This document shows, piece by piece, positions 34,013 to 44,800 of a DNA stretch of 64,000 nt; positions within the stretch are counted from its first letter, which is position 1; the number at the start of each line of letters is the position of its first letter. This DNA is from Branchiostoma floridae (taxonomy: Eukaryota > Chordata > Leptocardii > Amphioxiformes > Branchiostomatidae): positions 110,860 through 174,859 of the forward strand of contig NC_049980.1 of assembly GCF_000003815.2 (NCBI RefSeq), read 5' to 3'. The notes under the pieces are model-generated. The model was given only the letters and a program-made list of their open reading frames with translations. It ran no database searches and had not been told where the DNA came from. The position numbers were made by a program, and so were the translations under genes.

Positions 34013-37000
34013 ATGTTTTTCTAGCCCACACGCACAGATTTGCTTCGCTTTGTATGCCACCATTTTGTTTCACGCAAATGTTGCCGAGAAAAAACTGTTT
34101 GGGAGAAAAAAATATCTTAATGTCTGAGACTATTTTAAGTTCTTGTATGGCAGAGAACAAATCGTGTGTGAGACCTATTTCAGCATGTGTTGGGACCATT
34201 ATTTTAGTGCTTCTGTGGGAGAGAATAGTTGGTCTCTATATATGTGTAAGTTTGCAACAGTTGGCCCCCGACTTCTTTGTGAAGTATATCAATGTAGACA
34301 TCTTACCGCCAGCTTCTTGCTGATGACTGTTTGAAACATACTGCCTGTGCTTTGCTTTGCGAGGGGCGTTCCTGTAATCCATTGGTGAGCCTGATGTGCC
34401 AGCATTATTCCCGGAAGTGCCAGCATCATTCCCGGAAGTGTCAGCATCATTTCCGTGAGTGACAGCATCAGTCCCAGAAGTGCTAGCATCATTTTTGTAA
34501 ATGCCAGCATCATTCTCGTAAATGCCAGCATCATTCTCGTAAATGACAGCATCATTTTGGGAAGTGTCATCATTCCCGGAAATGGCAGTATCATTCCCGG
34601 AAATGCCAGAAGTTCCAGTTTCATTCCCGGAAGTGCCAGAATTATATCCGGGAGTGCCAACATCATTCCCGGAAATGCCAGCATCATTCCCGGAAATGCC
34701 AGAATCATATCCGGGAGTGCCAGCATCATTCCCGGAAATGCCTGCATCATTCCCAGAAGTTCCAGCATCATTCCCGGAATTGCGAGCATCATATCCGGGA
34801 GTACTAGCATCATTCCCGGAAATGCCAGAATCATATCCGGGAGTGCCAGCATCATTCCCGGATATGCCAGCATCATTCCCAGAAGTGCCAGCATCATTCC
34901 CGGGATTGTGAGCATCATTTCCGGGAGTACCAGAAACAATCCCGGAAACACCAGCATCATTCCGAGAAGTGTCATCATTCCCGGAAATGGCAGTATCATT
35001 CCCGGAAGTGCCAGCATCATTCTCGGAAGTGCCAGCATTTTTTCCGGGTGTGCCAGCATCAATCCCGGAAATGCTAGCATCATTCCGGGAAATGGTAGCA
35101 TCATTTCGGAAAGTATTAGCACCATTCCCGGAAGTTCCAGAAGTGCTAGCATTATTCCCGGAAGTGTCAGAACCACTCCAGGAAGAGCCAGCAGCTCCTC
35201 TTTCTTGTGACAGGCTACTGTCATCATCATATCTGACAGCATATGGCTCCATGCTATCTGGTCGCAAGTCAGTATAAGGATCCGTGCCCTGGCCCTCCGG
35301 GTTCTGCCCGTACACCGGGTTGGTGTCGTCAATTGTAGGAGCTGGCTTCGAGGGCAACAGGTTGCACATGTGCACAAAGGCTTGTTTTGGCTGAAGGGCA
35401 CCATAGCTGCTTGCTCCACCCGGATACGTGCGGTCTGATAGAACACAGAAGAACTTTAGAAGAACTGTGTTGCACGACAATCGTACATGGTACAATGTAT
35501 GGCAACAACTATTACGCAAAGTACAAAATAGTGGTATAGGATAAAGCTTAACAACCTAGTTAACATCACGATAAGGGCTAACATAATTCTTTGATATAGT
35601 ATTACAATGGAGTAGGCTAATCATTACTTTCGGTATTCTTTCTACTAGCAGAGCAGCCCTTGACATATTTGCCTATTTTTGCACATGAGCTTTAAAAACT
35701 AGGCATGTTTTTAAACGTTGAACAGTAAGTTTCAATACCAAAGTTGGGCTTACCCATTTGTTTTACTGTCCAAGTCCAGTCTTTGTCAGTATTTGTCATG
35801 CCCTGACAAAAACTGGACTTGGACAGTCAAAAATCTAGAATCGAGAATAACACACAGTGCAATAAATCACATAATAGTAAACATCAGTCAAGTCATTGAG
35901 ACTAAATTCGTAACACAGTACTTATTATATATTTTAGGTATAAGCATTGCTACAATCAACAGCACAGTAGATACAGGCATGCAAATACCTTTTAGGATAC
36001 AAACATACAAATAGCTAATCGATCTTGTTGATATTACAGTTACTATTGATACAATTATTACCGGTCACATTGGACGCCTTGGTACTTTATATTTTCTTAT
36101 CTACCATAAGAGAAAGTTTTCATTTTTACGTTATGTGCTCTTTAAACTTTCCTGTCCGTTTGTTTACGTTTGATGATTTAATATGGCGTCGGATGCCGGC
36201 GTTGCTTTAGATGCTTGTCAGTATTGCAGAGTCTAGTAGCATAATAGCGAGAATGACGACGACGCAGTTACATTTGTCATAGATTGTAGTGCGATTTTGA
36301 TTTCTTAGGATTTTCATGAATAATATGACAGAAATAATCACCGACAAGGACCTAAGACAGTCTTGTTACAAGACTGTTAAATTCTTTATACCCCCCTCAC
36401 ATGTAGCGAAAATCGATCAGACGACGAGTCTGCATGATCCTGATGCCGACGAAGAAATGGCAGAGTTCCACCTTCCCGTCAGGGTCATGCCTCCTCGTAA
36501 TTTAGAGCTCGCAGACTCGTCGTCCGATCGATTTTCGCTACATGTGAGGGGGGTATTAGGGCGCAGTCATATATCACCTCTCAACTCGATTGTTGTACGA
36601 TCGCTAACTTCGGGCATTTTGGAGGACAAAAACGTACGCCTCCTGCAAAGTTTAACTGTCTTGATCCACAAAATGCTATTGTAGATCCATGTCAGTGTTT
36701 TTGTCACAGCCTGAAAATCCTGTAGCATCAAAATCGTCATGCGACGATCGCATGACCAATGTTACCGCGCTCGTACGACACCTGCGCGACTCTCTCGGGA
36801 ATGCAATAAGTTTGTGACCGTAAGACAATCGTACGACTATTGGTACTAGACCCAGCAAGACAAGGACAATAACGAGGCAAAAACCGCAGGATTACAAAGT
36901 TTTACCTGTTTCGGAGCCGTACATAGGGTTGGGTATACTCGCAGCGGCGTCGGCACGTGCCTTGCAATCTGTCTGCTGCTGCTGCATGGGTGCACCGGTT

Positions 37001-39315
37001 GTAACTGTCGGAACATTTTCAAAAATCAGCCACATACTTTATATGGTAAAACATATAGAAGGAAGACAGGAACAGGGTCACGTAAGAGGACCTGAAAGCG
37101 TTTTACCTTCTCCGGAGGCGTACATAGGGTTGGATGTACCCGCAGCGGTGTCCGCAATGGACCACCAATAAGTCTGTAGCCGCTGCATGGGTGCACCTGT
37201 TGTAACTGTTGGAAAATTCCAAAAATTAGTCACATGCTTTATATGGTAAAAAAATATAAAAGAGAGACAGGATAGCGCTTTACCTTCTCCGGAGGCGTAC
37301 ATCGGGTTGGGTATACTCGCAGCGGCGTCGGTACCTGCCTGCGAATCAGTCTGTGGCTGCTGCATGGGTGCACCTGTTGTAACTGTTGGAAAATTAAAAA
37401 AAAATAGTCACATGCTTAATGTGATAAAAAAATATACAAGGGAGACAGGAACAGGGCCACGTAAGAGGACGTAAAAGCGTTTTACCTTCTCCGGAGCCGT
37501 ACATAGGGTTAGGTATACTCGCAGCGGCGTCGGCACGTGCCGGCCAATTAGTCTGCTGCTGTTGCATGGGTGCACCTGTTGTAACTGTTGGAAAATTCCA
37601 AAAATTAGTCACATGCTTTATATGGTAAAAAAAATATAAAAGAGAGACAGGATAGCGCTTTACCTTCTCCGGAGGCGTACATCGGGTTGGGTATACTCGC
37701 AGCGGCGTCGGTACCTGCCTGCGAATCAGTCTGTGGCTGCTGCATGGGTGCACCTGTTGTAACTGTTGGAAAATTTAAAAAAAATAGTCACATGCTTAAT
37801 GTGATAAAAAAATATAGAAGGGAGACAGGAACAGGGCCACGTAAGAGGACGTAAAAGCGTTTTACCTTCTCCGGAGCCGAACATAGGGTTGGGTATACTC
37901 GCAGCGGCGTCGGCACGTGCCTGCGAATCAGTCTGTGGCTGCTGCATGGGTGCACCGGTTGTAACTGTTGGAACATTTTAAAAAATCAGTCACATACTTT
38001 ATATGGTAAAAAATATAGAAGCAAAACAAAAGCAGAGCGACGTAAGCTGACGTCATGACGTAAAAGCGTTCTACCTTCTCCGGAGGTGTACATAGGGTTG
38101 GGTATACTCGCAGCGGCGTCGGCACGTGCCGGCCAATCAGTCTGCTGCTGTTGCATGGGTGCACCTGTTGTAACTGTTGGAACATTTTTAAAAATCAGTT
38201 ACATAGTTTACATGGTAAAACAATATAGAAGCAAGACAAAAGCAGGATGATGTAAGCTGACGTAAAAGCGTTCTACCTTCTCTGGAGGCGTACATCGGGT
38301 TGGGTATACTCGCAGCGGCGTCGGCACGTGCCTGCCAATCAGTCTGTGGCTGCTGCATGGGTGTGGTGCCTGGAGGAAAATTACAAAATCATAAAAAAGG
38401 AACCAACGAAATGTATTTAGGAGAACACCAGTCGCTGAATGATTTTATAAAATCACAATAGAACTGTTGAAGAGTTTATATTGAAAGAAAGGTATCGAAA
38501 ACAATTTTCAATTTTCATTCTACCTTTTTGATCATATTTGAAAAACCACTCATCAATATATTATATTCATTTATGTATTATATTCATTAATGTATGCATC
38601 CATAACAACAAAAAAAGTTTCGTTCTTTTTTCTTGGTCTGATGTTGTCAATTTTTTTTACATATTTATATTCAGTAACTGTAATAGTATCATTTTATGAA
38701 CAACAATCGCGTATGCGACAAATTGTTAGTGCACATCGCACTATCCAAAGATTATTCTTTAGACTGAAGCATTTTGTCGTATTGTAATTCAATAATGACC
38801 GGTGATGACGTCATGGTAAACGGAGTGACCAGTTAGGAAACGAGCATCGCGGTTCTGGGAAGATTTACTGTAAATGTGTAAATGTTCGCGGTGGTTTTAT
38901 GTTCGCAGTTTTCGGGTTGCCAATTCACCGCGAACTTAAAACCACCGCGAACATTTTTCCATGGCAGTAAGAGACTACAGTACATGGTGCTACCGCGAAC
39001 TGAAAAACAATCCTTTTCCCGCTACCGCGAACTTCAAATGCATTTACAGTACTTTTGAACGAATTTAACGCCTTATGCTCCCCATATACGGGGCTTTACT
39101 TCACCATGCGAAATGTTGGATACACCTCTCATTACAACATACTCCAAGCGCGATTCTCACATGATCCATATGGTGAGGTAGTTGGACCACTTATCACTCC
39201 ACAGGAATAATAAGAATATTGTAATAATCTTCCAATCTAGCATCATCCAAAACCTACTTAGAAAAAAATGTCTACCTGTGTCACCTGATTGGGACTGTTG
39301 TTGCCCTCCCGGCAT
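31280..39315 (-). CDS. Locus 2: type II membrane protein, NPMY-repeat tail + coiled-coil stalk + C-type lectin domain
   Basis: Fourteen exons join in phase: 39276-39315, 38277-38369, 38075-38164, 37866-37964, 37664-37753, 37486-37575, 37284-37373, 37107-37196, 36906-37004, 34307-35434, 33439-33584, 32621-33281, 31808-32218, 31280-31290 (3138 nt, 1045 aa). Residues 1-260 are the start and eight NPMY/NPMF units; 261-636 are an acidic GND-repeat tail with NPVY and PYAV; 637-685 hold the membrane helix; 686-905 the stalk; 906-1042 a C-type lectin domain; the C-terminus is GRL. The fold markers WIGL and the Cys pairs are present, but the calcium/sugar positions read EPR and WMT where EPN/QPD and WND are usual, so classical carbohydrate binding is doubtful. 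A surface recognition receptor is inferred. Confidence 0.75.
31808..32218 (-). CDS. Locus 2 exon 13: C-type lectin domain
   Basis: 411 nt, phase 1 to 1. Starts ATCPKGYIMSWQGICYKAYD; then FSDAAMTCRDDGATIAMP, SFWIGLCDQRQDGSFEWVDG, EPRNWGDRYCV, GKGEWMTAHCYQISYRFICQ. Cysteine spacing, WIGL and WVDG are those of the C-type lectin fold; EPR and WMT depart from the calcium-binding motifs. Without splicing the frame stops shortly after the donor at 31807. Confidence 0.92.
32621..33281 (-). CDS. Locus 2 exon 12: coiled-coil stalk
   Basis: 661 nt, phase 0 to 1, about 220 residues of repeats of STTVDALKRDQDDMRQL type with heptad spacing, ending LEQRLHDISNTP. The internal repeats vary between 14 and 17 residues and are very similar at DNA level, so copy number may vary between alleles. 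Confidence 0.85.
33439..33584 (-). CDS. Locus 2 exon 11: transmembrane exon
   Basis: 146 nt, phase 1 to 0, starting DRAYPDGTSGLNDLCSSIRN, then the helix MVAGIVVLLSLVALGLAPLM and FINKQ. Same length, phases and D-R-x-Y-P opening as the membrane exon of locus 1. Confidence 0.85.
33633..34012. repeat. Interspersed repeat, truncated copy 3, ending in CA repeat
   Basis: Shares the AAAGAGACCGCTTAGGGAGTG and TCTCGTGTTATGGT-like end of the family and finishes with an (AC)n run at 33952-34010. In an intron of locus 2. Confidence 0.5.
34307..35434 (-). CDS. Locus 2 exon 10: GND-repeat acidic tail exon
   Basis: 1128 nt, phase 1 to 1, ORF open throughout. It begins DRTYPGGASSYGALQPKQ, contains DTNPVYGQNPEGQGTDPYTD and SMEPYAVRYDDD, then about 45 imperfect repeats of the type SGNDAGT, and ends with a basic segment before EAGG. 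At DNA level this is an 18-24 bp minisatellite that keeps frame. Low complexity suggests a flexible linker. Confidence 0.75.
36389..36555. repeat. Long hairpin, 44-bp arms with one mismatch
   Basis: Arms 36389-36432 and 36512-36555 (TACCCCCCTCACATGTAGCG start) pair at 43 of 44 positions; the 79-nt loop itself holds imperfect inverted sequence. It lies in an intron of locus 2. Confidence 0.85.
36906..38369 (-). CDS. Locus 2 exons 2-9: eight tandem NPMY/NPMF exons
   Basis: Eight exons of 90-99 nt, each phase 1 at both ends, spaced about 200 bp apart. The consensus is GAPMQQQQTDWQARADAAAS followed by IPNPMYASGEG. The unit at 37866-37964 reads NPMF. Six acceptors are TTACAACAG with a second AG nine bases upstream; in units 37866-37964 and 36906-37004 the proximal AG is mutated to CG, and the upstream AG extends the exon in frame by nine bases. 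The exon at 38277-38369 starts GTTPMQQP as in locus 1. Confidence 0.8.
38876..39051. mobile_element. Foldback MITE, CGCGGTGG family, copy 2
   Basis: Same palindromic plan, 176 bp, between exons 1 and 2 of locus 2. Confidence 0.75.
39276..39315 (-). CDS. Locus 2 exon 1: start exon (MPGGQQQSQSGDT)
   Basis: 40 nt from ATG (39313-39315) to a GTAGAC donor in phase 1. It encodes MPGGQQQSQSGDT. At least three more copies of this exon exist in the window (17.4, 19.0 and 22.3 kb), two of them without a start codon. Confidence 0.65.
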
Positions 39316-39968
39316 GGTGTGACTTGTCAGGTTTCTGCACAGCAATAATTACACGTCCTGCGTTAAAAGAGGTCCGAAACACTTTGTGCAGAAATGAAGA
39401 AATTAGAAACAAAAGATGAAAAAAATCATATTGAGTGGGTGGCAAACAACGCACGTTTTATTTAATACATATCATGCAGACACTTAAGTCTCTTTCTTTG
39501 TTTATTTGTTACATAACAATTTTCAAAAGACATTCTACCTTTTTGATCATGTTTGGAAAACTATTCAGATCAATTAAATTCATTTATGTATACACCCATA
39601 AGAGAAAAACAATTTTAATTCTTTTTTCTTTGTCTGATATTGTTCATTTTCGTCACATAACAAGAAATCAGTTAACACATGTAACATTTTTGCGTTACAA
39701 GCATAGGTTTATATAATTTTTATACAGATTTATAGATTGTCCACAATAAAATACGTACAGGGTTTTCACCAAAGTTGCAAACCCGTGCTTAGTGCTGCAG
39801 TGTTTCTGGGAGTTGTCAGGTGGCGTCACTTACACGAGCCAGCTTCACACCTGTCAGAAGGTCAATCAGAATGTAATGTTAAACTGCTTGGGGTAAACTA
39901 GTAGAACCAAAGTCGATTCATGCATCTCTTTAATTATCGAATAGATTTTACAACAGATATGAAGAAAT

Positions 39969-40062
39969 AAGTATATTATATTATATCATATCATATCATA
40001 TCATATCATATCATATCATATCATATCATATCATATCATATCATATCATATTATATTATATT
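39969..40062. repeat. (TATCA)n pentanucleotide microsatellite
   Basis: About 17 perfect ATCAT units flanked by TATAT-type units. Confidence 0.95.
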
Positions 40063-40267
40063 AAGTGTGACATGCAATGGTTTTGATGATGTCGTTTTCC
40101 AATTTAAAGTTAATTTCCAGTTTGGAACAAAAAACAATATAGATCCACGGTTGGAGTTTCTTATTAGATAACTAACTCGATGTGCCCTGACCTAACAAAT
40201 ATTTCGAAAGTTGCGAAAAGTACGATTTTTAACAAGTACTCTTCGCAACTGTTTGAATATTAAGACT

Positions 40268-40430
40268 TGAAGGAAGGATGGAAGGAAGGAAGGAAGGAAG
40301 GAAGGAAGAAAGGAAGGAAGGAAGGAAGGAAGGAAGGAAGAAAGGAAGGAAGGAAGGAAGGAAGGAAGGAAGGAAGGAAGGAAGGAAGGAAGGAAGGAAG
40401 GAAGGAAGGAAGGAAGGGAGGAAGGAATAC
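40268..40430. repeat. (GGAA)n microsatellite
   Basis: About 40 units of GGAA with few interruptions; the open frames over it are artefacts. Confidence 0.97.
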
Positions 40431-40745
40431 ATTTTTTAAATTGTCATGCGTTTTTTCAAACGCCCAGCCCGCGTGGGCTTATATATAAGAAACAGATCAA
40501 CATATAAACAGATAACAGATAAACAGAGCATACAGCATCAATAAATAGTATACAAATTGGATAGGACAGAGCTGGCACGTTTGTCAACAAAAGGCTGCTA
40601 TGGGTGGAACACAGTTTTGGGTACATCAATGCCATTTTGGCCGATGACGTCATCAATTTGGTGGCTCTAGCCTAAGCCTTTATGGCATTATACGACATGA
40701 AAGTTGGTGCAGGCTTCAAAATCCCCCCGGTCTGAATAGGGCTAA

Positions 40746-40963
40746 CGCTAGTTCACCTTTATCCGCAGGGTGACCGGTACCTATATCCGTTGTGTTTATC
40801 CACACGGTATTAAGGGATATCAAGTCGACGGACAGTGTTTTCAAGTTGTAATATGTTCAAATATTGTAGTTTGAAACTGTCGTCCGTCGACTTGATTCCC
40901 CTAACTACCCGTTTTTCAAGAGCAACGGATATAGGTTACCCTGCGGATAAAGGTGAATTAGCG
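40746..40963. mobile_element. Foldback element, 218 bp
   Basis: Nested inverted repeats: CACCTTTATCCGCAGGGT/ACCCTGCGGATAAAGGTG outside and AAGTCGACGGACAG/CTGTCGTCCGTCGACTT inside. Confidence 0.75.
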
Positions 40964-41880
40964 TTTATAAGCCAGCAGTTCTGACACAGCAGTGCTGCCG
41001 ATTCTTTCTTCATTTACGACAACAAAAGGAAGTCAGTCTACTGTGACAACAGTGAAGTTGGGTGTTCTGTTAAAGAGGTATATACGTCCAAAAATGGGTG
41101 AAATGTACGAAGTTAGCGTGTACAAAATTGTACGAAGTTACAGGTAACTAGAAACAGTGATCGGGAGACTTCGGAAATTGCGAGTGACGTCATCTAACTT
41201 CTTTCATATGGTCGGGCCAGGTATACAAAGTATAAAGTTAACTTAGCCCTATGTTACATAAACTAACTTCGTACAGATGGGCAAGGTTGGTTTACGAAGT
41301 ACAAAGTTGACAAATCTAACTGCGTGTTGATGCGTAGTGATGGTGCAAGATGTACGAAGTTAGCTAAGCCCGCTTGACTTCTTGTTTCTTACGGTGTTTA
41401 TTGCGCATATTTGAAAAATGTTTTTTTTTACTACGTCTTAAATGTTTTTTGACGTCCCAAAGGTGACAACTTCTCCCAAAGCTCACAACAAAATTGGTCT
41501 GCACAAGTAGTATGTGTGCTTAAATCCCCCTGTTTATCAAATATCTACAACAAAAGAGCTGAGGCCGTTTTTTCTTGTTCGTTTTTTTTTTTTGTATGAT
41601 ATGACACTTCTGACGGAGGCAGATGTGATGGTATGCATTTTGCTTTATTGCTTTCGTTAGTGTTTTTTTTTGTTCTGACAGATCTCACGGAGGCAGTTTA
41701 GAGATCGTCCTTCAGATAAAAGATTGCATTCTCTTTCATGTAAGATCTTATGTAAAGTCTGTTAAAGGTCGCAGACAAATATTGGTTGTTTTAAGGCCGC
41801 TGAGCACTTGTTATTTAGTACGTCCTGCTGTCGTGTCGCGGCGGGCTCAGCACACTCGAGCTCCGGGCCGTCCTTCTGGC

Positions 41881-44800
41881 ATGGCGGGGCGACATCAGCA
41901 CACTCCCGACCGTCCTGCTGGCTTAGCGGGGCGAGAGCTCCCTCCCGTTCCCCCTGTTGCCGTGGCACAGCGGCTTCAGCACATACCTACCTGGAACCCT
42001 CCAGCAGGCCGAAATACCAGCGGGGAAAAGGGACGACAAGGCAAAACCAACGCACCACAGGTTGGAGACAAACAAGTAGATGCACAAGAATTCATCAATC
42101 AGCTTCACGGCAACCCTACGTACGATACTGGAGGGGATACAGGTCAGTACCCATACTTCATTGTGTGTTATAGCCTGTCTGAATTTTTTTTCCGTCCCCA
42201 AAATTTTGAATGGAAATCCTGTTGAAGGCATGACGATCCTAGGGGGTCCGGGAGTATGCTGCCAAGGAAAATTTTGAAATCTAGACCCTCTGAAATGCTA
42301 ATTCCTTTATTTTGAGGGGCATACTTTGCTGGTAGACTCAGCTTGGTTCAATTAATGTCTTAGTATGCCCGTTTTTGTCCGTCACAGAGGATGGAATAGG
42401 CAAACTTTTTGTCCGTCCCTAGCTGCAAAAAACGGAAGGTTGGATGCTGGCTAGAACCCTGCTTCACTACGTACAAATCATTGTAGCCTCCTTCGCAGAC
42501 GTCTGGAGGCTACCAGCTGTGGCGTTTATTTTTGGAGGAGCGCTTATTCGCGGTGTTCAACATGGGCTAAGGGTCTCTATGCTCGGAAGTAGCATTTTAC
42601 CGCACAGAGAACCATAGCCCATGTTGAACATCACGAATCAGTGCTACCCAAAAACATAAACGCTACCACTTCAGAAGTCTGCAGAGGAGGCTATTGAAAG
42701 AATAGGAAGCATATTTTACAGCTGTATTAGAAGCAAGAAAAGTTTAACATGTACATACTGAAATACATTAGCTAATGTGGATGTAGTAAGATATCAATTT
42801 ATCACTTGTATTTCATAACCTGCTTGTAAGAGAAATAATATAATATGTTTATTGCAAGTTCTTGCCCAAGGGCTAATTTAAGGTACAAACAACATGTATA
42901 ACAAGGAAAATACAAAGGCCGGTGCTAGGAACTACATTCTTTGACTATGCTGTGCTACTGAAGTGTACATTATACTGGTTTTGTTGGGTTTGACTTCTTC
43001 ATTTTAGGCAGTGGAAGACGAATTTACCCACTTCTTTTATAATGTGTGGGTTCTTTGATTTTAATAATATAATTGATTTCTCGTTGTCAGGAATAGTTAG
43101 AAAGTAAGCGTGTATTTTGGATACACGAATAAATAGTTGGTTTCTTATATCATCATAAAAAGAAGAATTAGAGATAAAATGACTCTAGTATTCCACAGCA
43201 TTTGAGGGGCAATATTTACCAATCCTGTCAGACACAGGTAGCTTCATATATCTCCCCTTTTCTATTCCCAGGGGGGTGGGCACTAATTCTAACACTTTAT
43301 TAGTCGCAATAAAAAATGGGAAAACCCGGCGGCAATCATGCGGGATCGCCCGGTGACATTGTCCCATCTCCCGGCAACGCGGAATTGCTGTCCGTAAGTG
43401 CCAGCGGCGGTGTTGGGACCATGCCTCCCCGAAAGATGACCGAGCAAGTTGTGGTGGGTCCCGGGAGCTAGTGAGTTCATGGGCCGGCGAGAGCTGTGAA
43501 ACTCCGGCGGCGATTATGCGGGGTCGCCCACCCGATGCTAGCCTTGCAATGTCCGTCACGGGCTCTAGATCGGGCGGCGAGAGCCGTGCTAAGTATGCCT
43601 CCAATGTTGGTCGGGCCCGTTGCCGATCAAGACCGCGGAGACACGCCGGCGGGGGCAGTGGCCGGCACGCAGAGCAAGGTCGCTCGGTAATGCCCGGCAG
43701 GCGGACTCGCCGCTAAGGACTCCTCCAACCTTGATCGGGCCCGTTGCCGATCGAGAGCGCGGGGACTCGCCTGCGGGGGCAGTGGCCGGCACGCCGAGCA
43801 AGGCCGCTCGGTAATGCCCGGCAGGCGGGCTCGCTGGCAGAGACTCCTCCAATGTTGGTTGGTGCCGTTGATGACCGAGAGCTGTGGCGAAACGCATGCT
43901 TTAGCGGATGCCCAGGCCTCCAGGCGCCGAGGAGAAGCCCGTAAACTCTTCCGGTCGCGTAAGGCAGGTCCCCGGTCGCGTAAGACAGGTCCCAGTGACC
44001 GCTTTGGCGGGCCGGGTGTCGGTGCCAAAGGCCGGTTGGCGCCGATCGGGGTCGACCGGGTCGGGTCCGGACAGCCGGCGGTGATCAGGTCACCAGGCCC
44101 CGGCACCCACCCCGTGGAGCATTTTTCAAAAAAGTGCTTTACAGGGTGTCTGACCATGTCGTGGCTCGCTCAATCTACCTTGAGAGAGTGGTCGTTTTTT
44201 GACTAGCTCGGCTTTCCGCGGAGCCTGACGGGTTTCTGCCGGTGGCTGTCGAGTCCGGGATGGATCGGCAGTGACCGTGGGTGTGCGGGGAACATGCCTA
44301 CGGAGAGAAAAGTCGGGATGGTCCGGTGACTTTTCCCTCTCCGGCGGTGCCAACGGACTCTGCACCGGCCGAGCTGTCAGCCGTGGGCGGGCGGTTTGTG
44401 TCTCCGACTCCAGCCGACTTCGATCGCGGTGGTGGAGTTCCCGGGCCGTCAAGGCACGAGAGAACGATGCTGCCGTGTCAGGTAGGTCCATGTGACCGCA
44501 CTGGCGGACGAAGTAACGGCACACGGGGCCGGAGTGGACCGTACCGACCCTGACCGTGTTGCAGGCATGGCGTAATACATTAAGTATTGGCCATGTATTA
44601 GCTATGGTACGGCGGTAGTAGGACCCTGACGGGTTTCTGCCGGTGGCTGTCGAGTCCGGGATGGATCGGCAGTGACCGTGGGTGTGCGGGGAACACGCCC
44701 ACGGAGAGAAAAGTCGGGATGGTCCGGTGACTTTTCCCTCTCCGGCGGTGCCAACGGGCTCTGCACCGGCCGAGCTGTCAGCCGTGGGCGGGCGGTTTGT

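Noticed and set aside
36906..38369. CRISPR-like pattern of regularly spaced repeats
   Set aside because: The repeated units are 90-bp coding exons with splice sites in a eukaryotic gene; the spacing includes repeated introns, not unique spacers.
40229..40488. Frames of Lys-Glu-Gly-Arg or Phe-Leu-Pro-Ser repeats
   Set aside because: Translation of the GGAA microsatellite.
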